This document shows positions 28,601 to 35,952 of a stretch of DNA of 64,000 nt, piece by piece. The stretch comes from Rhodohalobacter sp. SW132 (GTDB taxonomy: Bacteria > Bacteroidota > Rhodothermia > Balneolales > Balneolaceae): contig NZ_QUOK01000003.1 of NCBI RefSeq assembly GCF_003390325.1, positions 186,001 through 250,000 on the forward strand. The letters are read 5' to 3'. Made by a program: the position numbers and the translations under genes. Numbering within the stretch: position 1 is the stretch's first letter; each line of letters begins with the position of its first letter. Under the pieces are notes generated by a model, which had not been told where the DNA came from, ran no database searches, and saw only the letters and a program-made list of their open reading frames with translations.

Positions 28601-28747
28601 ATCGGTGGGCTGCTCGCGTCTACATTCATCACCCTATTTCTAATTCCAATTGTCTACCTTGAATTTACCCGGGCTGTTTCGGCCATAAAAGAGTGGCAAG
28701 CCTCCCTATTAGAAAGAACCAGGCGCAGAATCTCTGCGAAAGCATAA
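25616..28747 (+). CDS. RND family multidrug-type efflux permease (HAE1/AcrB-like)
   Basis: This 1043-residue, 12-helix proton-driven pump has the standard duplicated layout: helix 1 at about 13-30, a large periplasmic loop, helices 2-6 between about 335 and 550, a second loop, then helices 8-12. The helix 4 motif reads GIGLIVDNAIVVLEN with D398-N399, where AcrB has two Asp. A VVNNAIVLVDYIN segment is present in the second half. Preference for hydrophobic drugs over metals is inferred from HAE1 similarity. It is co-transcribed with the adaptor lipoprotein upstream; no TolC-like gene is in the window. Confidence 0.94.
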   Translation: MSITTTSIKRPIATTMVFLIIILVGYVGFRYLPVDLLPEIESPQLTVSVSYDNVGPEEMELIITDPLENALSGIPNVEQMNSSSSEGSSSITLEFSRGTNLDAASNNVRDALDRIRDDLPIEADAPRIRQFRPDDFPIVIIGVRSDRDLAELTQILEREVSMFFEQIPGVGTIDVWGGIGREIQVDLNRERLLSSNLTASDVMGALSRDNITLPGGDIKDGYSDFYVRTQGEFNTIDEISQTVITNVNGRPIRVGDVADVHHGYEEISRFVEIDGVPTLRLAIRKQSGANTVSVAEDIKSEVERINNIRGDMELMVITDQSQFIQDSINTVQNAAIWGGILAVIVLFAFLRNTSTTLIIGVSIPISIIATFGLLYFGGLTLNQMSFGGLALGIGLIVDNAIVVLENIVRKREQGTGVFESSAKGTKEVAGAIIAATLTTSVIFLPLVFMQTTTGSMFQELGLVVVFSIFCSLLVALTLVPMLSSRFMTIKPLAENVEDRSRGDRFFERVDSRYTKMLQGAVRYKWVVLSLTAVLFTVSILLIPGIPFELAPETEADEVRVSMRMQDGVNISVIHNYFEELDEIVSQLIDPDEVEYYTRDLGGWGGDGRIDINLVSQDERERSAEDIANDIRSNLGNVLPGADLRVYTRGGLWIMRRVFRTGGGDEDAAVGFQLRGYDLETSRELARNVRNRLERVPGVTDLEIEESEGRPQQDITINREKIAELGIGVDEVAGTIQTNIAGQQAGIFRVNGEERPIMVRLRPQDRVDMEDIGNISIRAGDDQIVPISSVIEMERSRAPTSVNRVDGQRVVYLTANLEDDVTLGEAVSRMESSLSEMQFPEGYSVYFGGEYEELQQAQDDFTMAIIFALVLVYMVMAAQFERFLDPLIVMFSVPVALIGVVPTLMITGTTINMQSLMGVLMLLGIVVNNAIVLVDYINLMRRRDETTGLLESIIAASRLRLRPILMTSFTTILAMVPLAVGIGVGAEIQAALARVVIGGLLASTFITLFLIPIVYLEFTRAVSAIKEWQASLLERTRRRISAKA

Positions 28748-28881
28748 AGTTTCCCTCAATTTCGGCCGATAAATAGGTATCCCCTGTGTAAGTGTCCCAC
28801 GCTGTAAATGTTGTAAAAAGCTGTGGGCCAATAACTTTTCATGAAATTTCAGACAATCAACCAGGAATTAAACCGTTAGCC

Positions 28882-28914
28882 GTTCTGTTTATTCAGAAAA
28901 GAACAGAACTTTTT
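28882..28914 (+). terminator. Probable terminator after the RND efflux operon
   Basis: GTTCTGTT (28882-28889) and AACAGAAC (28902-28909) form a perfect 8-bp stem, followed by TTTTTG. It lies 135 nt past the permease stop and ahead of the small T9SS cargo gene. Confidence 0.55.
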
Positions 28915-28975
28915 GTTCCAATACCAGTATACAGGACTAAATCAGAACTCATACATTTTTTACTTATAGACATAA

Positions 28976-29491
28976 ATGTTACGCTCAATTATTATTCTCA
29001 CTGCTTTTTTATTAATGGTGCCGGTAATTGCCGCCGCACAAGACCGGGATACAACCGCTTCGGAAGGTCAGGTAATTGAGCGGGTGATTTTTGAAAATCC
29101 TGAAACCATGATCGATTTCATGGAACACCGGTATTCTCTCACCTCTACCTCTTTTGCAGATACACTTCGGAATCAGAGCCGCCTGTTTACAGAAACTGAG
29201 GAGCGGCCTGAACGGGCAAGCCTATCGCAGAATTACCCGAACCCATTTAATCCGGCAACTACTATTGGCTTCCGTTTGTCAGAAAACAGCAATGTAAAAA
29301 TTGAGGTATTCGATCAGCTTGGCAGAAGTGTTGATGTACTGCTGCAGGGAACTCGCTCTGCCGGTGAACACACTGTTGCATATGACGCATCGCACCTGAC
29401 CAGTGGTATTTACATTTACAGAATGGAGATGCAAAGTCTGGAAAGCAGCAATCGCCAGATGTTTACCCGCAAGTTTACACTTTTGAAATAG
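28976..29491 (+). CDS. Small secreted protein with T9SS type A sorting domain
   Basis: This 171-residue protein has a signal peptide (about 1-22, ending VIAAAQ), only about 65 residues of unique sequence, and then a full type A sorting domain (NYPNPFNPATT, VFDQLGRSVD, RSAGEHTVAYDASHLTSGIY, ending KFTLLK). So it is a minimal type IX cargo, probably surface-exposed or shed. The unique part has no recognised domain. It is converging with alanine dehydrogenase and shares a hairpin with it at 29498-29527. Confidence 0.82.
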   Translation: MLRSIIILTAFLLMVPVIAAAQDRDTTASEGQVIERVIFENPETMIDFMEHRYSLTSTSFADTLRNQSRLFTETEERPERASLSQNYPNPFNPATTIGFRLSENSNVKIEVFDQLGRSVDVLLQGTRSAGEHTVAYDASHLTSGIYIYRMEMQSLESSNRQMFTRKFTLLK

Positions 29492-29497
29492 CAAAAA

Positions 29498-29527
29498 AAT
29501 CCTCACCCGTTTTCACAGATGAGGATT
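29498..29527 (-). terminator. Terminator between small T9SS protein and alanine dehydrogenase
   Basis: AATCCTCA/TGAGGATT forms an 8-bp stem. On the minus strand it is followed by a T-run (the complement of AAAAAAA at 29493-29499), so it mainly terminates ald; it may also stop transcripts from the plus-strand gene. Confidence 0.7.
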
Positions 29528-29550
29528 CAATCAAACCGATTCAGCCTGTT

Positions 29551-30663
29551 TTAGAAGACTTCTTCTACAGGCGTATATTCCATTCCAAAAGCATCGGCTA
29601 CATCTTTGTAAACGATCTTACCGTCCGCGATATTCAGACCTTTCAGAAGTTCGATATTTCCTTTCAGAGCCTTCTTCCACCCTTCATTTGCAATCTGTAC
29701 GGCATAGGGCAGCGTAACGTTTGTGAGGCCCATTGTAGAGGTGAAAGGTACAGCACCCGGCATATTGGCAACGCAGTAATGAACCACATCATCAACAACG
29801 TAAACCGGTTTATCATGTGTGGTGGGTTTTGAAGTCTCGAAACATCCGCCCTGGTCGATCGCCACATCTACAAGAACAGTCCCGGGTTTCAAAAGAGATA
29901 GCATTTCCCGTGTGATAAGATGAGGTGCCTTCGCTCCTGGTTTAAGGACTCCGCCGATCACGAGATCGGTATCGGGTAGAAGTTTTCTGATGTTCGCCTC
30001 GTTTGAGAACAACGTATTCACATTCTTTGGCATTACATCGTCGAGGTAACGAAGCCTTGGAATATTTATATCCAGAATTGTTGTATATGCACCCATACCG
30101 GCAGCTATTTTTGCGGCGTTTACACCCACAATTCCGCCACCAAGAACGATAACTTTAGCAGGCGGAACACCTGGAATGCCGCCCATCAGAATACCGCGGC
30201 CACCCATCGGCTTTTCAAGATATTTAGCTCCTTCCTGGGCAGCCATCCTGCCGGCGACTTCACTCATGGGAATCAGCAGCGGCAGAGAACGGTCTGCTTT
30301 TTCTACGGTTTCGTATGCAATAGCAATGCATTTAGATTTGACGACAGCTTCAGTGAGATCGCGGCTTGCAGCAAAATGCAGATAGGTAAAAAGAACCTGC
30401 CCTTCTCTCATCCGGCTATATTCCGGTTCGATGGGTTCCTTCACCTTCATAATCATATCCGCCTGCTGCCAGATATCATCCACATTTTCAACAATTTCAG
30501 CACCGGCTTCAAGATACATTTCATCTGAAAACCCGCTTCCTTTACCCGCATCTTTCTCAATGAGTACACTGTGGCCGTTTTTTTTGAATTGCATCACACC
30601 GCCCGGCAGCAGAGCAACTCGGTTTTCGTGAGTCTTGATCTCCCTGGGAACTCCTATAATCAT
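29551..30663 (-). CDS. ald: Alanine dehydrogenase
   Basis: This 370-residue enzyme interconverts L-alanine and pyruvate plus ammonia with NAD. The N-terminal MIIGVPREIKTHENRVAL is the family signature, R15 contacts substrate, and catalytic K75 (MKVKEP) and H96 (YLHFA) are present. The Rossmann core starts at VIVLGGGIVGVNAA (about 171-184) and is followed by the conserved DVAIDQGGC segment. The length matches homohexameric Ald. It is monocistronic with a terminator downstream. Confidence 0.97.
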   Translation of the reverse strand: MIIGVPREIKTHENRVALLPGGVMQFKKNGHSVLIEKDAGKGSGFSDEMYLEAGAEIVENVDDIWQQADMIMKVKEPIEPEYSRMREGQVLFTYLHFAASRDLTEAVVKSKCIAIAYETVEKADRSLPLLIPMSEVAGRMAAQEGAKYLEKPMGGRGILMGGIPGVPPAKVIVLGGGIVGVNAAKIAAGMGAYTTILDINIPRLRYLDDVMPKNVNTLFSNEANIRKLLPDTDLVIGGVLKPGAKAPHLITREMLSLLKPGTVLVDVAIDQGGCFETSKPTTHDKPVYVVDDVVHYCVANMPGAVPFTSTMGLTNVTLPYAVQIANEGWKKALKGNIELLKGLNIADGKIVYKDVADAFGMEYTPVEEVF

Positions 30664-30849
30664 AATGGTAAATCTTAAATTTGAATATCTGTTCGGAAAT
30701 GTGGGCTGAAGTTAGAAATTTTTAGGCATTGAAACAGAATTAGCTCTATTGATTTTTTAAATCTAACTAACAATTACAAAAGTTCGGTTTTGTATAAACA
30801 GGCCAGATATGTGAGAAGAGAGATTTTCGAACAATTCACATCAAACCCA

Positions 30850-31119
30850 TTAATCACCGAGCAGACGTTTCACTTTCAGCAGCCCTTTTTTTGTGAGAGA
30901 GATATGCCCGTAGAGATACGGTCCCCCAATCGATTCAGCCCGTATAAAATCGAGGTCAATCAGGTATTGAAATAAATTGCGAATCTCCACGCGGTCCAGT
31001 TTCAGTTCATCGGAGAGATCAACCACCGATATATTTTTACCCTCTTCATAACCGGATAGTAATGCAGCAGAGCACAATATTTTTTCACACCGCCGGTTAA
31101 ATGATTTTCCAATCAACAT
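30850..31119 (-). CDS. Small winged-helix DNA-binding protein
   Basis: This 89-residue protein has a compact winged-helix layout: helix 1 (RRCEKILCSAALLSGY), helix 2-3 (SVVDLSDELKLDRVEIRNLFQYLIDLDFI, the recognition region), and a wing ending HISLTKKGLLKVKRLL. It resembles stand-alone MarR- or ArsR-sized regulators without extra domains. The ATG at 31119 with AAAGG just upstream was preferred over a TTG 42 nt earlier. It is divergent from the DUF58 gene and might regulate it, which is an inference from position only. Confidence 0.7.
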   Translation of the reverse strand: MLIGKSFNRRCEKILCSAALLSGYEEGKNISVVDLSDELKLDRVEIRNLFQYLIDLDFIRAESIGGPYLYGHISLTKKGLLKVKRLLGD

Positions 31120-31320
31120 GGGGACCTTTTTTTTATCAAGGTTAAAAGTGCAGATCAACAATTTGTTATTGTAATGTTAACGATCTGTTAACCCGCCGCG
31201 CTTCAGGATCTCTTCAGGCAATCAGAATCGAGTGTTGGAAAAAGGAGCACATACAGCTACATTTAACCGCCATACCGATGACTAAAATTGTAAGATAAAA
31301 CAGGATCAAATTTACGCTTT

Positions 31321-32196
31321 ATGATCTCCAAAGACATCTTATCAAAAATAAAGAAGCTCGAAATCCAGACGAAAGGATTGGTTAACAATCTGTTTGGCGG
31401 AGAGTATCAGTCTGCGTTTAAAGGCCGGGGAATGGAATTCTCAGAAGTGAGAGCCTACACATTTGGTGATGATATTCGCCTGATCGACTGGAATGTGACC
31501 GCACGAAATGACGAGCCCTACATTAAAGTTTTTGAGGAAGAGCGTGAACAAACCATGATGCTCTGTGTGGATATATCCCCGAGTGGTTTTTTTGGGAGCC
31601 ATTCACAAACCAAGATGGAGCTGGCTATTGAAGTTTGTGCAGTAATCGCATTCAGTGCGATTAAAAACGGAGATAAGGTTGGGATGGTTCTGTTTAGTGA
31701 TAAAATTGAAAAAGTGATTCCGCCAAAAAAAGGACGGACTCACGTTCTCAGGCTGATCAGGGAACTGTATGTTACCCGGCCGACCGGTAATGAAACCGAC
31801 ATCGGAAATGCCCTTTCCTACATCAACAGGCTTTTGAACCGACGGGCCATTATTGTGCTGGCATCCGATTTTCAGGATGAGGAGTTTCAAAAGCAGCACC
31901 GGATCACCAACAGGAAACACGATCTTGTGAATCTTCTGATCAATGATCAGTTCGAAGATGAATTGCCTGATGTAGGACTTGTAACGCTTCAGGATGCCGA
32001 AACAGGCACTCAGCGAATGGTGGATACATCAAACAATAAAGTACGGGAGTTCTACCGCGAACAGCGAAAAAGAGAGCATCTAAAACTGAAAGAGTATTTT
32101 AGGAAAAATAAGATGGATTCCGTCAGCCTTAAAACAAACGAGTCATACGTAAAACCTCTGATCTCATTTTTCCAAAGAAGAACCCAGCGCAGGTAA
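31321..32196 (+). CDS. DUF58 domain protein (Bat aerotolerance-type operon)
   Basis: This 291-residue cytoplasmic protein has the DUF58 signature: GRGMEFSEVRAYTFGDDIRLIDW near residues 36-59, then NDEPYIKVFEEERE, followed by a von Willebrand A-like fold containing CVDISPSG (DxSxS-like). In most genomes DUF58 sits between a MoxR ATPase and Bat proteins. No MoxR gene is adjacent, and the next Bat-like genes start 1.7 kb further on, beyond an opposing M23 peptidase gene. It may act with MoxR as a chaperone complex for surface or periplasmic proteins. Confidence 0.9.
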   Translation: MISKDILSKIKKLEIQTKGLVNNLFGGEYQSAFKGRGMEFSEVRAYTFGDDIRLIDWNVTARNDEPYIKVFEEEREQTMMLCVDISPSGFFGSHSQTKMELAIEVCAVIAFSAIKNGDKVGMVLFSDKIEKVIPPKKGRTHVLRLIRELYVTRPTGNETDIGNALSYINRLLNRRAIIVLASDFQDEEFQKQHRITNRKHDLVNLLINDQFEDELPDVGLVTLQDAETGTQRMVDTSNNKVREFYREQRKREHLKLKEYFRKNKMDSVSLKTNESYVKPLISFFQRRTQRR

Positions 32197-32248
32197 GAAG
32201 TGGCCGGGTTACAATATGATTTTCCTTACCTGACCTCTAACGGAGGGG

Positions 32249-33568
32249 TCAGCTTTCGCCGTTTGGGTCATCTTCACCATCAATGCCAGCAACGGGTTCC
32301 ATAACGGAAAGCTCATCGAGGAGTCCCTGATAGCGTTGTACGGTTCGTTTAAGTTCAGGCAAATACTCTTCATCCAGCGATTCTGAAGCAGGCAAATCCA
32401 CACGGCGTGAATTAACGGGCCGGTCGTCGACATACAGCCTGTAGCACAGGTGAGGTCCGGTAGCAAGGCCGGTCTGTCCAACGTAGCCAATCACCTGACC
32501 TTGTTCCACCCGGGTTCCGGCCCGGATTCCGCTGGCAAATCCGTTCAGGTGCAGATATGCAGAACGGTAACTGCTGTTGTGACGAATCTGAACGATGTTT
32601 CCATTCCCGCCGCGATACTGCGCTTCGGTTACAACGCCATCACCCACAGCAAGAATCGGCGTGCCGGTTGGTGCAGCATAGTCTGTTCCGTAATGCGGTC
32701 GGTTTTCCCGGAGTATCGGGTGGAACCGGTTATTTGAAAAACCGGAACTCACGCGCTGACTGTATCGAAAAGGAGCCATCAATAATGCTTTTTCGAGGCT
32801 GTTGCCATTTTCATCAAAATATCCGCGCCGCTCTTCGTTTTCAAAATGGTAGGCATTGTATACATTGCCCCTGTGCTGGAATTCCGCCGCTTTTATATCA
32901 CCAACCCCGATAAACTGATCCCCGGCATAACGCTGTTCATACACTACTTTAAAATGGTCTCCCTCACGCAGAAGGAAAAAATCGACTTGCCAGGCAAACA
33001 CATTAGCCATCGCCGCTCCGAGGGATGAGGGGTTTCCTTCAGCTACAATCGTTTCGTAAAGCGAACTCCGAATCACACCAGATGCTTCACTGAGTACCGT
33101 TCTGACCGGAACTTCACCCGGTTCCACAAGATATTCATCTTCCCATCCAACAGTTACATACCGCGTGGCGCTCGGCTGCCAGACAAAAGCAACGGCATCA
33201 TCCTCTTTGTAATAAATCCGGTAAGTTTGCCCCGGTACAATACGGCTCAAATTTGCTACACCCTCTGAACTCTGCTGAATCTGGTATATCTGGGCAGGTG
33301 ACAGGTTGTGCCGTCTAAGAATAATGTAAAGGCTTTCGTTACGCTGAACCCGAAACTCTTCAAAATCATACTGCTCAATTTCAAAACCGTATTCATCTGT
33401 TGGAGGCACGGGCTGTATCTCGTTTACAGTATCCATGGTGATGAGAAATTCGCTGTTTGCGGCCTCAGCATCGAAATCGGAAGATTGGACAAAAATAAAA
33501 CGAATGGCGACCACAACGAGAGTCAGTGCAACAACAAGAAGTAGAGTCTTACGTGTCTGTATTTGCAT
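32249..33568 (-). CDS. M23 family peptidase (MepM/NlpD-like) with altered zinc-site histidine
   Basis: This 439-residue envelope protein has an N-terminal membrane anchor (LLLVVALTLVVVAIRFIFV) and a LysM/OapA-like segment (FRVQRNESLYIILRRHNLSPA). The C-terminal LytM domain has HYGTDYAAP (first zinc ligands), the YLHL histidine, and then TGPHLCYRLY. The expected motif is HLHY, so the second zinc-binding histidine is cysteine. Members cut peptidoglycan crosslinks or activate amidases. Cys could still bind zinc, or the protein could be a non-catalytic activator. The ATG at 33568 was preferred because the anchor then starts within 10 residues; upstream starts exist to 33661. Confidence 0.85.
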   Translation of the reverse strand: MQIQTRKTLLLVVALTLVVVAIRFIFVQSSDFDAEAANSEFLITMDTVNEIQPVPPTDEYGFEIEQYDFEEFRVQRNESLYIILRRHNLSPAQIYQIQQSSEGVANLSRIVPGQTYRIYYKEDDAVAFVWQPSATRYVTVGWEDEYLVEPGEVPVRTVLSEASGVIRSSLYETIVAEGNPSSLGAAMANVFAWQVDFFLLREGDHFKVVYEQRYAGDQFIGVGDIKAAEFQHRGNVYNAYHFENEERRGYFDENGNSLEKALLMAPFRYSQRVSSGFSNNRFHPILRENRPHYGTDYAAPTGTPILAVGDGVVTEAQYRGGNGNIVQIRHNSSYRSAYLHLNGFASGIRAGTRVEQGQVIGYVGQTGLATGPHLCYRLYVDDRPVNSRRVDLPASESLDEEYLPELKRTVQRYQGLLDELSVMEPVAGIDGEDDPNGES

Positions 33569-33742
33569 TCCTAAAGCAGTATATTTTAAGCTATATGATT
33601 TTATGAACGAAAATAGAACATTCTTTAAGAGATTCATAACTGAAATTATCGTTTTTCGCATTCAATACATCAACAGAATGGACGTTATCGTTCACTCCTT
33701 GTAGCTGAAAATTTAACTGTTTCACAAATGTTGTCGGCAAAA

Positions 33743-33774
33743 TTGAGGGAACTATTAAATTCTACTTACCTTTG
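33743..33774 (+). promoter_or_regulatory. Bacteroidota-type promoter for the Bat gene pair
   Basis: TTG (33743-33745) and TACCTTTG (33767-33774, fitting TAnnTTTG) are separated by 21 nt, the same spacing as at 17377-17408. The predicted start is near 33781, about 100 nt ahead of the DUF4381-like gene. It supports independent transcription of the second Bat block. Confidence 0.5.
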
Positions 33775-33880
33775 GGTGTGAAATTTTACAACTACTTCTT
33801 ATTACGAATCTACTGCCAGTCTGCAATTCAGCTGTAAGACTGGTGTTTTTATGCTATTACTACATTTGTATCACCGGTAT

Positions 33881-34909
33881 ATGAAATTATTAAAATTCTG
33901 CAAACGCGGGCTGATAGCCTCTGTTTTAACCTGTATTGCCCTGATTTTTTCCGGGTCAACTCTCCTGGCTCAGCAGCTTCACACTTTTGTTGATCACGAT
34001 TCACTTCGCGTGGGTGATCCCGTTACGCTCAGCATTGTTATCGAAGGTAATTATTCACTGCAGGAGTATCCGGATGGTGACGCCTTCCCGGAAGACCTCG
34101 AACTGCAAAACAGGCAGCGGTTCCAGGTGTCAGCAACTCGCGACAGTATTGTGTACAACCTTCAGTTTTTCAGTCTTGAGGATATGGTCCTGGACAGGCT
34201 CAACTTCCAGATCCGGATCGATCAGCGGGATACCACGCTCCAATCGAGCCGGGTGCCTCTCTATTTTAAGACCACACTTGCCGAGGATGATGATGAACTT
34301 CGCCCCTTCAAGCCGATTTTTGATTTCGCCCGCTCCTACTGGATTTGGATTCTGGCTGCGCTGCTGCTCGCGCTTTTAGGATATTACCTGTTTACGCTAA
34401 TAAAGAAACGCACACAGAAAGAGGTGTTCATCCCCCGCCCGTTCGAATCAACACCTTTTGTAAATCCGTTGCGTGAGCTTGAAACTTCCATGGAGCAGAT
34501 CAAATCGCAACCGCCTCCGATGAATGAAAAAGAGTTTGAGCAATTTTATGTACAACTGGCCGATGCCATCCGTTTATATCTCAAGCGTGTGTATGATTTT
34601 CCAGCACTGGAAATGACATCCGGAGAGATTGTTCGGAAACTGCAGGAACTCCGGGCTTCCTCAGACCTCATCAAAAAAGTAAAAAAAGTGCTTTATGATG
34701 CCGATATGGTGAAATTTGCAAAATTTAATCCGGCTTCCGACCAGGTAGCCGATGCGCTGAAAACCGGGACTGACTTTGTGGAAACTGCCCGAACGATCGA
34801 CTCCGAACGAATCGAGTACCTGGAACATCAGCACACTGAAAAACAGCAGGAGCTGAAAACAGAACATGAACAGAAAGAACTGGAACGAAAACAGGAATTT
34901 GAACAATGA
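33881..34909 (+). CDS. DUF4381-like membrane protein of the Bat operon
   Basis: This 342-residue protein has a signal peptide (about 1-32), a beta-rich periplasmic domain (about 35-140), one transmembrane helix near 152-176 (WIWILAALLLALLGYYLF), and a cytoplasmic helical domain with the QLADAIRLYLKRVYDFPALEMTSGEI segment typical of DUF4381. It ends in a Glu/Gln/Lys-rich coiled coil. It overlaps the BatA gene as ATGA. In related operons this subunit sits between DUF58 and the von Willebrand proteins. The ATG at 33881 was preferred over one 30 nt upstream. Confidence 0.8.
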   Translation: MKLLKFCKRGLIASVLTCIALIFSGSTLLAQQLHTFVDHDSLRVGDPVTLSIVIEGNYSLQEYPDGDAFPEDLELQNRQRFQVSATRDSIVYNLQFFSLEDMVLDRLNFQIRIDQRDTTLQSSRVPLYFKTTLAEDDDELRPFKPIFDFARSYWIWILAALLLALLGYYLFTLIKKRTQKEVFIPRPFESTPFVNPLRELETSMEQIKSQPPPMNEKEFEQFYVQLADAIRLYLKRVYDFPALEMTSGEIVRKLQELRASSDLIKKVKKVLYDADMVKFAKFNPASDQVADALKTGTDFVETARTIDSERIEYLEHQHTEKQQELKTEHEQKELERKQEFEQ

Positions 34910-35904
34910 GCTGGGCTAATCCTGAATATTTTTGGCTGTTGATCCTTATCCCGTTCTACCTGGGATATGTCATTTGGAAACATTTTTTCAAGAAACGAGC
35001 CTCGATCACTTTCTCATCCACGGCTATTTTTGACAATATTCCCGGCAACTATAAAGCGAAGCTGATTTGGCTCACGCCTCTTCTTTATTCTGCTGCCTTT
35101 ACGCTCCTGGTTACCGCTGCGGCGCGTCCCCAGCTGCAGAATACCACCGTGGAAGAGAGCGTGGAAGGTATTGATATCATGTTATCCATCGATATCTCAT
35201 CCTCCATGCTTGCCGAAGATCTTCAGCCCAACCGGCTGATTGCCGCCAAAGAGATCGCCGCAGATTTTATTGATGTTCGCAGAAACGATCGCATTGGAAT
35301 CGGCGTATTTGCCCGTGAAAGTTTTACAGTTGTGCCGCCAACCGTAGATCACAATCTTGCCAAACAGATGCTTGAAACGGTAGACCTCGGGATGGTACGC
35401 GACGGTACGGCCATCGGCGTGGGGATCGCAACCGCCATCAATCGTTTGCGGGACAGCAGCGCAGAGAGCAGAGTCATTATTTTGCTGACCGACGGCATGA
35501 ACAATGCCGGTGAAATTGATCCGATAACCGCGGGAGAGCTTGCCGCCACATTTGGAATCCGGGTTTACACACTGGGCGTTGGCTCACGCGGTACGGCGCC
35601 CTACCCAATTGATGATCCTGTTTTCGGACGGCGTTATCAAAATGTTGAGGTAAATATTGACGAGGAGATGCTTCAGCAGATCGCCACACAAACCGGCGGA
35701 CAATACTTCAGGGCAACTACGACTGAAGAGCTGAGTGAAATTTATGATGTGATCGATCAGCTGGAAACTTCAGAAATTGAAGAAATTCTCTATCGTGACT
35801 ACGAAGACCGCTACTCTTTGTGGCTGCTTCCCGGAATTATTTTACTGATCACAGGCTTCTTGAATGAACGCTGGGTTACCGGAAGCCCGCTGTTTGAACT
35901 ATAA
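34906..35904 (+). CDS. BatA-type von Willebrand factor A membrane protein
   Basis: This 332-residue protein has two N-terminal helices (about 8-25 and 55-75), a VWA domain (about 88-285) and a C-terminal helix (about 300-320). The metal-ion-dependent adhesion site is intact: D96-I-S98-S-S100, followed by later DGTAIG and LLTDG segments. This topology puts the VWA domain in the periplasm. Bat proteins are linked to aerotolerance or stress survival, working with MoxR AAA ATPases. It is coupled to the upstream DUF4381-like gene, and mfd starts 48 nt later. Confidence 0.92.
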   Translation: MSWANPEYFWLLILIPFYLGYVIWKHFFKKRASITFSSTAIFDNIPGNYKAKLIWLTPLLYSAAFTLLVTAAARPQLQNTTVEESVEGIDIMLSIDISSSMLAEDLQPNRLIAAKEIAADFIDVRRNDRIGIGVFARESFTVVPPTVDHNLAKQMLETVDLGMVRDGTAIGVGIATAINRLRDSSAESRVIILLTDGMNNAGEIDPITAGELAATFGIRVYTLGVGSRGTAPYPIDDPVFGRRYQNVEVNIDEEMLQQIATQTGGQYFRATTTEELSEIYDVIDQLETSEIEEILYRDYEDRYSLWLLPGIILLITGFLNERWVTGSPLFEL

Positions 35905-35952
35905 TTTTCTTATTTTGCGGTCACTTCTCGTTTCCGCACATTTTAATGCTTT

